20,265 nucleotides of DNA from Caryophanales bacterium UBA1427 (lineage in GTDB: Bacteria; Bacillota_I; Bacilli_A; ML615J-28; CAG-313): NCBI GenBank assembly GCA_002329485.1, contig DCTZ01000035.1:1-20265 (forward strand). Direction: 5' to 3'. Below are positions 7,031 to 14,021 of this stretch, one piece after another (positions within the stretch are counted from its first letter, which is position 1; every line of letters starts with the position of its first letter). A program made the position numbers and the translations under genes. The notes below the pieces were generated by a model. It was not told the DNA's origin, ran no database searches, and saw nothing but the letters and a program-made list of their open reading frames with translations.

Positions 7031-8878
7031 TTAAATATCCTGAATCAATTTTTGCTCCAATTCCTGCATGAATTGGTTGCGATACAATTCGAAATAGTAG
7101 CCCTTGGCATTGAGCAGTTCGCGATGGGTGCCTTCTTCCACCACGACGCCGTTACGCAAGACCACAATCTTATCCGCATTCACAATCGTCGACAACCGGT
7201 GTGCAACCACCAAACTGGTCCGACCTTTCAGGACGGTTTGCATGGCTTCCAAAATCGTTTTTTCGTTTTCGGTGTCAATCGAAGAAGTCGCTTCGTCAAG
7301 TACCAAGATTCGCGGATTAGCGATGACCGCCCGGGCAAACGAAATTAACTGTTTTTGGCCGGTGGACAGCTTATTGCCGCCTTCGCCGATATAAGTATCA
7401 TAACCGTTTTCCTGTTCCAAAATGAAGTTATGGGCATTTGCGAGTTTGGCCGCCGCAATCACTTCTTCGTCGGTAGCATCAAGTTTTCCGTATCGGATGT
7501 TTTCTTTGATGGTCGTGCTGAAGAGTTGCGGGGTTTGCAGCACATATCCTAAGTTGGCGTGCAGCCAACTGATGGAACGTTCCCGGTAATCTTTTCCGTC
7601 GATCAGAATCCGGCCTTCCGTCGGTTCATAGAAGCGGGAAATCAAATTGACAATCGTGCTCTTTCCGCTGCCGGTTTCGCCGACAAAAGCAACCATTTGT
7701 CCGGCTTTTATTTCCAGATTGAAATTGGTTAAGACATTGTTGTCGGTGTTCTTGTAGCGGAACGAAACATTATCAAAAGTTATCGCACCTTCGATCGGTT
7801 CCCAGTTTTCTTTTTTGTGTTCGAAAAGGGTACCGTATTTTTCCACCACTTCCGGTGTATCGACAATGTCGGACGGTGTTTCAATCAGGGAAATAACCCG
7901 TTCGGCCGAAGCTTGGGCTTGTTGCAAATCGGTTAAGACTCTTGCAACAATCATTACCGGGTCAAAGAACTTGATTGCATAGTCGACAAACAAATAAAGG
8001 GTTCCGGTGGTAAAGAGAATGCCGAGCGGATCGTTTAAAACCATTTTACCTCCCACATAAGTGACGATGGCTACTCCGATATAACCCAAAAAGAGAATCG
8101 TCGGCCAGAAAAGCGAGGAGAAAAAGGCAGCGCGGATGGCGCGTCTTTTGTACTTTTCCGCCAAATCATTGAATTCTTGGGCATTGTCGTCTTCCAAGAC
8201 CAAGGTTTTGGTCGTGTTGGCCGCCATGAAACTTTCGTTGTAAGAAGCGGTAATATGCGAATTGATTTTGCGTACTTCGCGGTGTTCCTTAAGGATTTTC
8301 TTGCGATAAAGAATCGCAATGACGATAAAGATCGGCAGGAGCGCCGTCATAATCAAAGCCAGGCGCCAATTGATAAAGAAACTGATAATCAAAATGCCAA
8401 TCATCAAAAGGAATCCCCACAAAAAGTCAACCAATCCCCAGGAAATAATATTGGCAAGTCTTCGGGCATCCGAAGTCATGCGCGCCATAACCCAACCGGT
8501 CGGGGTGTTGTCGAAATAGGAGAACGATAACTGTTGCAAATTTTTGAAAGCTTGCATCCTGATTTCAAATGTGGTCCGTTCCTCGACTTTGGCTGCCGCC
8601 CGAATGAACGCCCAAACCGAAACTCCCATGCTTAATGCAATGAGGGAATACAGAATTATGAAGAACGGCACACTGTCAAAATTCGGTGTTTCGCTGAAAA
8701 AAGTTTCCAAGGCATACTTGTTCAAAAGCGGATAGCCGATGTCGATGCAAGTCATGACGATAACCGCCAGCAACATCAAAACCAAGCTTTTTTTGTCTTT
8801 GACGATGATTTTTAAAATGCGTTTCCACGTTTCCAAATCAAAGTGTTCGGCGGAATATAATTCTTGATCTTCCATCAT
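7031..8878 (-). CDS. heterodimeric ABC exporter subunit with canonical Walker B and LSTGQ signature
   Basis: 615 aa. An N-terminal six-helix ABC exporter membrane domain (about 20-320) is followed by a nucleotide-binding domain. Walker A is GETGSGKST (400-408), the signature is LSTGQ (504-508, a departure from LSGGQ), Walker B is ILVLDEA with catalytic Glu529, and the switch His is His560. Such half-transporters pair with a partner to export drugs, lipids or peptides across the membrane. Its ATG overlaps the TGA of the upstream subunit (ATGA), and an excellent ribosome binding site, AGGAGGTGAT, lies within that subunit's 3' end. In known heterodimers (TM287/288, BmrCD, LmrCD) one of the two ATP sites is degenerate. 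The altered signature here belongs to the same composite site as the Asp-for-Glu change in the partner. The substrate cannot be read from the sequence. Confidence 0.93.
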   Translation of the reverse strand: MMEDQELYSAEHFDLETWKRILKIIVKDKKSLVLMLLAVIVMTCIDIGYPLLNKYALETFFSETPNFDSVPFFIILYSLIALSMGVSVWAFIRAAAKVEERTTFEIRMQAFKNLQQLSFSYFDNTPTGWVMARMTSDARRLANIISWGLVDFLWGFLLMIGILIISFFINWRLALIMTALLPIFIVIAILYRKKILKEHREVRKINSHITASYNESFMAANTTKTLVLEDDNAQEFNDLAEKYKRRAIRAAFFSSLFWPTILFLGYIGVAIVTYVGGKMVLNDPLGILFTTGTLYLFVDYAIKFFDPVMIVARVLTDLQQAQASAERVISLIETPSDIVDTPEVVEKYGTLFEHKKENWEPIEGAITFDNVSFRYKNTDNNVLTNFNLEIKAGQMVAFVGETGSGKSTIVNLISRFYEPTEGRILIDGKDYRERSISWLHANLGYVLQTPQLFSTTIKENIRYGKLDATDEEVIAAAKLANAHNFILEQENGYDTYIGEGGNKLSTGQKQLISFARAVIANPRILVLDEATSSIDTENEKTILEAMQTVLKGRTSLVVAHRLSTIVNADKIVVLRNGVVVEEGTHRELLNAKGYYFELYRNQFMQELEQKLIQDI

Positions 8879-10707
8879 GACGCATCACCTCCTCCTTGGA
8901 CAACTTTGAGGAATTCGGCTTCCAATTCGCCCTGAATATCCCAGAGTTTCTTATAGAGGCCGTCAACTTTGGCCAATTCCTCGTGGGTACCGATTTGCGA
9001 GACGGCACCGTTTTCGATTACGACGATTTTATCGGCTTGTTTTGCGGAAGTTATTTTGTGAGTAATGATTAACATTGTGGCGGTTTTGTGACGTTTTAAA
9101 GCCGTGCGAATCATGAGGTCGGTTTCGCTGTCTAAGGCGCTTAACGAGTCGTCAAAGATCAAAATCGGTTTTTCGTCCAAAAGCATCCGGGCAATCGCAA
9201 TCCGCTGCTTCTGTCCGCCCGACAATGTTGCGCCGCGTTCGCCGACCACGGTTTCGTAACCTTTTTCAAAGCCTTTGATATCGTGGTCCATGGAAGCAAG
9301 CTGCGCAACCTGTTCGACGCGTCCCCGTTCCACATTTTTGTTGGTAATCGCGATATTTTCATAGATGGTTTTCGAGAAAAGGAATGGGTCCTGCAAAATC
9401 AATCCGATGTTGCGTCTAACATGTTTTTTGTTGATTTCTTTCAGTTCCACGCCGTCGATTAACACGGAACCTTTTTGATAATCATGCAAGCGGGTTAATA
9501 TTTTGGCGAGCGTGCTTTTGCCGCTTCCGGTCTTTCCGATAATCGCCACAGTTTCCCCCGCATTTATTTTCACGTTGAAATCGCGTAGCAGATACTCTTC
9601 CGCATCCTCAAACTTAAACCAAACGTTTTTGAATTCGATGTTGCCTTTGATTTCCGGGAGGAGTTTGCCGTCATCGACAAATTCGTCCTTGATATCGAAG
9701 ACTTCCTGGAGACGATAAGCGGCTACGCTTGTTTTTCCGACATCGCCGATAATCCGGCCTAAACCTCTGACCGGCCAAATATAGGAACCGACAAGCATCA
9801 AAATGGCAATGATATCCGATGAGTGAACCGTTCCCGGATTGTTTTTCATAATAACGATGGCTACGGTAATGGTTAACAAATATTGCATAATCGTGGAGAA
9901 ATCGCCGAAGGCCCAGAAAAACGAAGCGGTGCTATTCAGTGCCAGATTGCGTTCGGAATAGTCGATGCTTTGCTCCAGAAATTTTTCGATTTCATGCTTT
10001 TCGTTGGCAAAAGCCTTGACAACCCGAACTGCCGCCAAATTTTCCTGAATAATCGTCATTAACTTGGCTTCCGATTCTTCGATTTGGGCAAATTTCTTTT
10101 GCACATAAAGGAAATACCACAGGGAGCTGGTAAAAGCCACCGGAACAATGATTAAGGAAACCCAAGTCAGCATCGGATTAATCCGATACATTTGATAAAC
10201 CGATGCACCCAAAATGGCAAAGACCGAAAGCATTTCCGCCATTTGCCGGCTCAAAAAATTTCGGACAACATCGATATCCGATGTACAACGTTGAATCAAA
10301 TCACCTCGGTCAACATTGTTATGATAAGCATAGGATAGGTTTTGGATGTGGTTATACAATTCTTTTCGCAAATCCACAGATACCTGTTCGCTGACATAGT
10401 TTCGGTACACACCCATGACAATTTTAAAAATCGCCCTTAACAATTGATAAATAGCCAGCCCAAAACCGGCAAATAAGACAATCATTAATGGGGTTCCGCC
10501 CAAAGCAAATAAACTCTTCAGCCATTCCGGCAAATTGACAAAACTGCCGTCATTGGTAAGAACGGAGAAGATATATTTGATGAAAAGCGGTACGTACGTG
10601 TAAGTAAATGAATCAAAAGACGACATGGCAATGATAATCACAATCATGAGCCAATACCGTTTGATCATCTTACCCAGGAACCTGTATCCTGTTTTTTTCT
10701 GCTCCAT
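8875..10707 (-). CDS. heterodimeric ABC exporter subunit with degenerate Walker B (Asp for Glu)
   Basis: 610 aa. Exporter-type membrane domain (about 15-325) plus nucleotide-binding domain: Walker A GKTGSGKST (391-399), canonical LSGGQ (495-499), Walker B ILIFDD, in which the catalytic Glu is replaced by Asp520, and switch His550. The change predicts one non-hydrolysing ATP site in the dimer formed with the product of the next gene. The two stop/start codons overlap by 4 bp, so translation should be coupled and stoichiometric. The start is supported by AAAGG 9 nt upstream. The leader upstream is unusually structured (see the inverted-repeat entries), recalling that some drug-exporter operons such as bmrBCD are controlled by attenuation. 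A multidrug role is inference only. Confidence 0.93.
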   Translation of the reverse strand: MEQKKTGYRFLGKMIKRYWLMIVIIIAMSSFDSFTYTYVPLFIKYIFSVLTNDGSFVNLPEWLKSLFALGGTPLMIVLFAGFGLAIYQLLRAIFKIVMGVYRNYVSEQVSVDLRKELYNHIQNLSYAYHNNVDRGDLIQRCTSDIDVVRNFLSRQMAEMLSVFAILGASVYQMYRINPMLTWVSLIIVPVAFTSSLWYFLYVQKKFAQIEESEAKLMTIIQENLAAVRVVKAFANEKHEIEKFLEQSIDYSERNLALNSTASFFWAFGDFSTIMQYLLTITVAIVIMKNNPGTVHSSDIIAILMLVGSYIWPVRGLGRIIGDVGKTSVAAYRLQEVFDIKDEFVDDGKLLPEIKGNIEFKNVWFKFEDAEEYLLRDFNVKINAGETVAIIGKTGSGKSTLAKILTRLHDYQKGSVLIDGVELKEINKKHVRRNIGLILQDPFLFSKTIYENIAITNKNVERGRVEQVAQLASMDHDIKGFEKGYETVVGERGATLSGGQKQRIAIARMLLDEKPILIFDDSLSALDSETDLMIRTALKRHKTATMLIITHKITSAKQADKIVVIENGAVSQIGTHEELAKVDGLYKKLWDIQGELEAEFLKVVQGGGDAS

Positions 10708-10729
10708 AATAATCGACCTTTCTTTTCCT

Positions 10730-10758
10730 CTTAATTTTTTTGGCCTTAAGAATTAAGG
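10730..10758 (-). repeat. overlapping inverted repeats just upstream of the ABC exporter RBS
   Basis: CCTTAA (10744-10749) and TTAAGG (10753-10758) form a palindrome with a 3-nt centre. CTTAATT (10730-10736) can instead pair with AATTAAG (10751-10757), a mutually exclusive fold that reaches the purine-rich region before the start codon. This is either an operator or an alternative RNA structure. Confidence 0.5.
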
Positions 10759-10772
10759 GAAACAAATAATGC

Positions 10773-10808
10773 TAATAAAATTTCGGACTTTTCCCCGTTA
10801 TTTTATTA
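10773..10808 (-). repeat. inverted repeat in the ABC exporter leader
   Basis: TAATAAAAT (10773-10781) and ATTTTATTA (10800-10808) are perfect 9-bp inverted copies around 18 bp. The interior can form a further short pairing (GGA with TCC). It is AT-only in the outer stem, so it would be of limited stability as RNA. Confidence 0.55.
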
Positions 10809-10812
10809 AATC

Positions 10813-10844
10813 AAAGTAAATAACCGCCCTTGGGCATTTACTTT
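10813..10844 (-). repeat. inverted repeat at the predicted 5' end of the ABC exporter mRNA
   Basis: AAAGTAAAT (10813-10821) and ATTTACTTT (10836-10844) are perfect 9-bp inverted copies. They enclose a second stem GCCC/GGGC (10826-10829 and 10832-10835) with a 4-nt bulge. The predicted transcription start (about 10843) falls at its outer edge, so the mRNA would begin with a hairpin. An 8-codon ORF on - (10837-10811, MPKGGYLL then TGA) lies inside it but has no clear ribosome binding site. Confidence 0.6.
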
Positions 10845-10849
10845 TACAT

Positions 10850-10878
10850 ATTATAGCAAATTCTTTCTCTTTTGTCGA
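10850..10878 (-). promoter_or_regulatory. promoter of the ABC exporter operon
   Basis: On the - strand TCGACA (5 of 6 matches, 10878-10873), a 17-bp spacer and a perfect TATAAT (10855-10850) predict a start near 10843 and a leader of about 136 nt before the ATG at 10707. It sits just downstream of the feo terminator. Confidence 0.8.
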
Positions 10879-10890
10879 TAGAAATCATAG

Positions 10891-10931
10891 AAAAAAACCG
10901 GTTTTCAACCAAAGGTTTATTTACCGGTTTT
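10891..10931 (-). terminator. intrinsic terminator of the feo operon
   Basis: Read on -, AAAACCGG (10931-10924) pairs with CCGGTTTT (10901-10894), with a small inner AACC/GGTT hairpin in the loop. A run of T ends at 10891. The stem begins at the stop codon of the small Cys-rich gene. Confidence 0.8.
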
Positions 10932-11151
10932 ATTTGCAACATGATTTCTTTTTTTTCTCTTCTTCCTGTTTTTCCTGGGCACATACTTTTCGGTAATATT
11001 CTTTTAAGGATTCCCCGTTGAGTCCCGCGCAGCGTTCCTTTTTCGGACACGAATCGCACGGGGAATAAGAACGGCGGATAAACTGAAAATAGATGATGGC
11101 AATTACGATTATCGCAATGACAAAGATGATGATACCGTCTGCCAAACTCAT
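10930..11151 (-). CDS. FeoB-associated Cys-rich membrane protein
   Basis: 73 aa. One N-terminal transmembrane helix (about 6-25, IIIFVIAIIVIAIIYF), then a cytoplasmic-type tail with cysteines in CDSC (32-35), Cys41, Cys57 and a terminal CC (71-72), rich in Lys and Glu (QEEEKKKK). This matches the small FeoB-associated Cys-rich proteins that often follow feoB in Gram-positive bacteria and are thought to assist iron uptake, although their exact role is not established. The start at 11151 overlaps the feoB TGA as ATGA. A longer in-frame version starting upstream would run through feoB coding sequence and is rejected. Third gene of feoA-feoB-small protein, followed by a terminator. Confidence 0.85.
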   Translation of the reverse strand: MSLADGIIIFVIAIIVIAIIYFQFIRRSYSPCDSCPKKERCAGLNGESLKEYYRKVCAQEKQEEEKKKKSCCK

Positions 11152-13130
11152 ACCAAAACTCCGATTAAATTGCCCACCCAGTAAACCAAAACGCCGAGCA
11201 GCCACGCAAAAGCGATTTGGTAGGAAATGGCCAGAAGCATCTGTTTCGTGCTTCTTAATTCTTGTTTCATTGCACCGATGGTAGCGATACATGGAGCGGA
11301 AAACAGATTAAACACGACAAAGGCCAAAGCGCTGCTCGCAGTGAAGAACGCAAACGGTCCCCCGGCGCCAAAAATCATCGAACCTTCGCTGACATCGCCC
11401 GCCAATCCCGCAATTATCGCCATCGAGGACACAACCTGTTCTTTGGCCACCAAACCTTGGAAAGCCGAAACCGTGGCACCCCAGCTGAGTTCACCCAGCA
11501 TCGGATAGAAAACCCACGAAAAGAGGTTGCCGACTGAAGCTAAAATACTGTCATCGACCGGAACGCCGTATTCGAACCCCCAGGAAAAACTGACCAAAAA
11601 CCAAACGGCCACGGAACTGACCAAAATGATTGTTCCCGCGCGTTTGATAAAGGATAAAGAACGGTCTTTTACATCGCGGAACACGTATCTGAAGTGCGGC
11701 CATTTATAATTGGGAAGTTCCGAGATATAAGGACTTAAGTTGCCCTTAAAGAAGAATTTCATAATAATCGCCGAAATGACGATGACGATGATGGCCATAA
11801 AATAAAGGGAAGCCGAAACCAATCCCGAGTGATCCGGGAAAAAGTAGGAAGCAAAAAGCGCCATTATCGGCAGTTTCGCGCTGCACGGGATAAAAGGAGT
11901 AAGGATAATCGACATTCTTCTTTCCTTATCCCCCTCGATGGTTCTTGTCGCCATGACTCCCGGGACACTGCAACCCGAGCCCACAATAAACGGAATCAAG
12001 GATTTGCCGCTTAAGCCCAAACGTCGAAACAACCGGTCGAGGAAAAACGCAATCCGCGACATATAGCCGGTGGTTTCCAGCACCGCAATCAACAGGAAAA
12101 GAATAATCAATTGGGGAACAAAGTTTAAAACCGCTCCGACCCCGGCAATAATCCCGTCGACAATTAAACTGATCAACCATTCGGAAGTATCGATTTTGGC
12201 AAGCGCGTTTCTGGTCCAGTCGGATAAAGCGGCAAACGCTCCGTCGACCAAATCGACCGTAAAACTGCCGACAACCCCCACCGCAAGATAATACACCAAA
12301 AACATGATGACGACAAAAATCGGCAAAGCCAGCCATTTATTGAGAAAAATCCTGTCAAGTTTGTCGGTCGTGGTAATTCCGACATCACGAACAGTGACAG
12401 CTTTTTTGATAATGCCGACAATATACTCGTACCTTTGGTTGGCTACCGCTTCTTCGATATCGGTGCCGAAGGCTTTTTCCAGTTGGTTGATGGCGACTTC
12501 AAAAGAAGGGATTTGGTGATTATCAAACAAAGGATCCCGTTCCAACAATTTTACCGAAATAAAGCGTTTATGGTTCCCTTTGACATATTGCGCCACTTTC
12601 GCAATCGCGTTTTCCAAATCAGCCGAAAAAATCAACGGGTGATAATTTTTTTTATATCCTTTGGTCTTAATCAAAGTAATCAGTTCGTTGATTCCGGTCT
12701 GTTTTAACGCCGAAATCGCAACAATGCTTAAGCCCAATTCTTTTTCCAGTTTATCCACATGGATATGGACGCCCTTTTTTTCCATGATATCCGTCATGTT
12801 GAGGGCAATAATGACATCGAGGTCCAGTTCCATCAATTGGGTCGTCAGATACAGACTGCGTTCGATGGAAGTGGAATCGACGATATTGATAACCAAATCC
12901 GGTTTTTCTGCCAATAAAAAACGCCGTGATATTTCTTCTTCGGCAGTGTAAGGGCTTAAAGAATAAATACCCGGTAAATCGATTAATTCGAAATCGGTTC
13001 CGATGATGGTACCACGTTTCTGTTCGATGGTAACCCCCGGCCAATTGCCGATTTTCTGGTTAGAACCGGTCAACAGATTGAAAAGGGTCGTTTTTCCGCT
13101 ATTTTGATTGCCTGCTAAAGCTATTTTCAT
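11148..13130 (-). CDS. feoB: ferrous iron transport protein B
   Basis: 660 aa. FeoB is the GTPase-coupled inner-membrane permease for Fe(II). The G domain holds G1 GNQNSGKTT (7-15), G3 DLPG (51-54), G4 NMTD (111-114) and a G5-like SALK near 140. A helical linker follows to about 270. The C-terminal half has multiple transmembrane helices with two gate-type repeats (VGSGCSVPGVMATRTI and NLFSAPCIATIGAM carry the conserved cysteines). Length is at the short end for FeoB. The start at 13130 has AAGGTGAT upstream, within feoA: the two reading frames overlap by 32 nt. The stop overlaps the small Cys-rich gene. The operon promoter carries a candidate metalloregulator site. Confidence 0.96.
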   Translation of the reverse strand: MKIALAGNQNSGKTTLFNLLTGSNQKIGNWPGVTIEQKRGTIIGTDFELIDLPGIYSLSPYTAEEEISRRFLLAEKPDLVINIVDSTSIERSLYLTTQLMELDLDVIIALNMTDIMEKKGVHIHVDKLEKELGLSIVAISALKQTGINELITLIKTKGYKKNYHPLIFSADLENAIAKVAQYVKGNHKRFISVKLLERDPLFDNHQIPSFEVAINQLEKAFGTDIEEAVANQRYEYIVGIIKKAVTVRDVGITTTDKLDRIFLNKWLALPIFVVIMFLVYYLAVGVVGSFTVDLVDGAFAALSDWTRNALAKIDTSEWLISLIVDGIIAGVGAVLNFVPQLIILFLLIAVLETTGYMSRIAFFLDRLFRRLGLSGKSLIPFIVGSGCSVPGVMATRTIEGDKERRMSIILTPFIPCSAKLPIMALFASYFFPDHSGLVSASLYFMAIIVIVISAIIMKFFFKGNLSPYISELPNYKWPHFRYVFRDVKDRSLSFIKRAGTIILVSSVAVWFLVSFSWGFEYGVPVDDSILASVGNLFSWVFYPMLGELSWGATVSAFQGLVAKEQVVSSMAIIAGLAGDVSEGSMIFGAGGPFAFFTASSALAFVVFNLFSAPCIATIGAMKQELRSTKQMLLAISYQIAFAWLLGVLVYWVGNLIGVLV

Positions 13131-13413
13131 CTTCTATCACCTTAATATCTATCTGACGCATGTCCGCGCGTCGTAAACAAAGTTCATATCCGCGCAACTC
13201 AATATCGACCGGATCGCCCAGCGGGGCAATCTTTTTGATTTGCACCACAACCCCCTTGGTAATTCCCATATCCAACAGACGGCGCCTTAAAGCGGGGTTA
13301 TCGTTATGAAGAGCCAGTACTACCGCTTTTTGGTTCAGTTGCAAATCGCTTAAATGTCCTTCCTCTCCGACTTTTAACCGTTTGGCAATTTTTTTAGATT
13401 TGTTGAATAACAT
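13099..13413 (-). CDS. feoA: ferrous iron transport protein A
   Basis: 104 aa. FeoA proteins are small SH3-like cytoplasmic proteins needed for full FeoB activity. The conserved core NPALRRRLLDMGITKGVVVQ, then KKIAPLGDPVDIELRGYELCLRRADMRQI in the usual order, is diagnostic. It is longer than the roughly 75 aa typical of FeoA because of a basic N-terminal extension and a C-terminal extension that overlaps feoB by 32 nt in another frame. The start has GGAGG 4 nt upstream. It is the first gene of the feo operon, divergent from the DtxR-family gene. Confidence 0.94.
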   Translation of the reverse strand: MLFNKSKKIAKRLKVGEEGHLSDLQLNQKAVVLALHNDNPALRRRLLDMGITKGVVVQIKKIAPLGDPVDIELRGYELCLRRADMRQIDIKVIEDENSFSRQSK

Positions 13414-13428
13414 ACAGCCTCCAAAGGA

Positions 13429-13448
13429 AAGTTAACTTACGTTAACAT
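13429..13448. promoter_or_regulatory. candidate DtxR-family operator over the feo -10/start region
   Basis: AAGTTAACTTACGTTAACAT is an imperfect 20-bp palindrome built from two GTTAAC blocks. It overlaps the last two bases of the feo -10 and the predicted transcription start. It resembles, from memory, operators of Gram-positive DtxR-family metalloregulators such as SloR/MtsR (TTAACTTGACTTAA-like). A DtxR-family gene starts 160 bp away. Confidence 0.7.
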
Positions 13449-13475
13449 TATACGCTTTTTTAAAACAGATGTCAA
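13447..13475 (-). promoter_or_regulatory. consensus promoter of feoAB
   Basis: On the - strand a perfect TTGACA (13475-13470), a 17-bp spacer and a perfect TATAAT (13452-13447) lie 34 bp upstream of the feoA ATG. The 6-bp inverted repeat AAACAG/CTGTTT (13463-13468, 13476-13481) flanks the -35. A promoter this strong is expected to need repression, which fits the palindrome covering its downstream edge. Confidence 0.92.
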
Positions 13476-13569
13476 CTGTTTCATTAACATTTGTCGCGAG
13501 TTTCGTCGGTCAAGAAAAACAGGCAAAATTGATTTTTAATGTAAAAAAAGCATAAAAAGAACGAAAATA

Positions 13570-13578
13570 TGATACAAT
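13570..13578 (+). promoter_or_regulatory. extended -10 promoter of the DtxR-family gene
   Basis: TGATACAAT (TGn plus TACAAT) lies 29 bp before the ATG at 13608. It is the same type as the hpt promoter (TGATATAAT). No good -35 is present. No copy of the feo palindrome overlaps it. Confidence 0.55.
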
Positions 13579-13607
13579 TTAGGTAAGATAAAAAAACGGT
13601 GATAACA

Positions 13608-13985
13608 ATGAAAATATTGACTAAATCCAACGAAGACTATTTGGAAGCCATCGTCATCCTCTCCCAAAAGGATCCCAAAGTTAAATCGGTTGAGGTGGCG
13701 AGGTTGCTCGGAGTTTCGAAACCGGCCGTCAACAAAGCCATGAACGAATTGAAAGAAAACCTACTGATTGAAAAAGACAATTACGGCGATATCGAATTAA
13801 CCGACCGCGGACGCACTCTCGGCAATCAGGTCTATCAGAAACATTTGCTGATTCGGTCCTTTTTGCTAAAAATTGGCGTCAGCGAAGAGATTGCGGATAC
13901 AGACTGTTGCCTGATTGAACACGTAATCAGCGAGGAAACATACAACGCTTTGGTCAAATTAATGAAGGAAGTGCTTGATAAATAA
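13608..13985 (+). CDS. DtxR-family metal-dependent transcriptional regulator
   Basis: 125 aa. N-terminal winged helix (VEVARLLGVSKPAVNKAMNEL as recognition region, about 28-48) and a dimerisation/metal-binding domain. There is no C-terminal SH3/FeoA-like domain, as in MntR. Likely metal ligands by position are Asp10 and Glu13 (NEDYLE), His79 (QKHLL), Cys101, Glu104 and His105 (CCLIEHVIS). The Asp at 10 resembles MntR, while the Cys before EH resembles iron-type DtxR/IdeR. Divergence from feoAB and the palindrome at the feo promoter make an Fe(II) sensor that represses feo the best reading, but Mn(II) is possible. The ATG at 13608 is preferred over the in-frame GTG at 13599 because GGTGAT sits 4 nt upstream of it and overlaps that GTG. 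Confidence 0.9.
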   Translation: MKILTKSNEDYLEAIVILSQKDPKVKSVEVARLLGVSKPAVNKAMNELKENLLIEKDNYGDIELTDRGRTLGNQVYQKHLLIRSFLLKIGVSEEIADTDCCLIEHVISEETYNALVKLMKEVLDK

Positions 13986-14021
13986 AAACGGGCAAACCGG
14001 CTTAAACCGGACTACCCGTTT
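13986..14021. terminator. bidirectional terminator between regulator and HAD genes
   Basis: AAACGGG (13986-13992) pairs with CCCGTTT (14015-14021). Inside, CCGG (13997-14000) pairs with CCGG (14007-14010). On + it is followed by more T, and on - by TTATT after the T of the stem. It overlaps the last codons of the HAD gene. Confidence 0.8.

Noticed and set aside
8875..8878. Possible use of TGA as Trp (Mycoplasma-type code), given the Mycoplasmatota-like flavour of the genes
   Set aside because: TGA ends the first ABC subunit and feoB exactly at ATGA overlaps with well-supported downstream starts, and Trp is encoded by TGG wherever I read it.
10811..10837. 8-codon leader peptide (MPKGGYLL) in the ABC exporter leader as a CDS
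   Set aside because: No Shine-Dalgarno sequence and only a few nucleotides between the predicted mRNA 5' end and the ATG; kept as a note under the leader finding, not as a gene.
11152..11292. Upstream extension of the small Cys-rich protein to 120 aa
   Set aside because: The extra residues are the feoB coding sequence read in another frame; the ATG overlapping the feoB stop gives a normal TM-plus-Cys protein.
13089..13115. FeoB G1 motif reads GNQNSGKTT instead of GNPNSGKTT
   Set aside because: The Pro-to-Gln change leaves the P-loop Gly, Lys and Thr intact and, as far as I recall, occurs in other Gram-positive FeoB proteins; no loss of function is implied.
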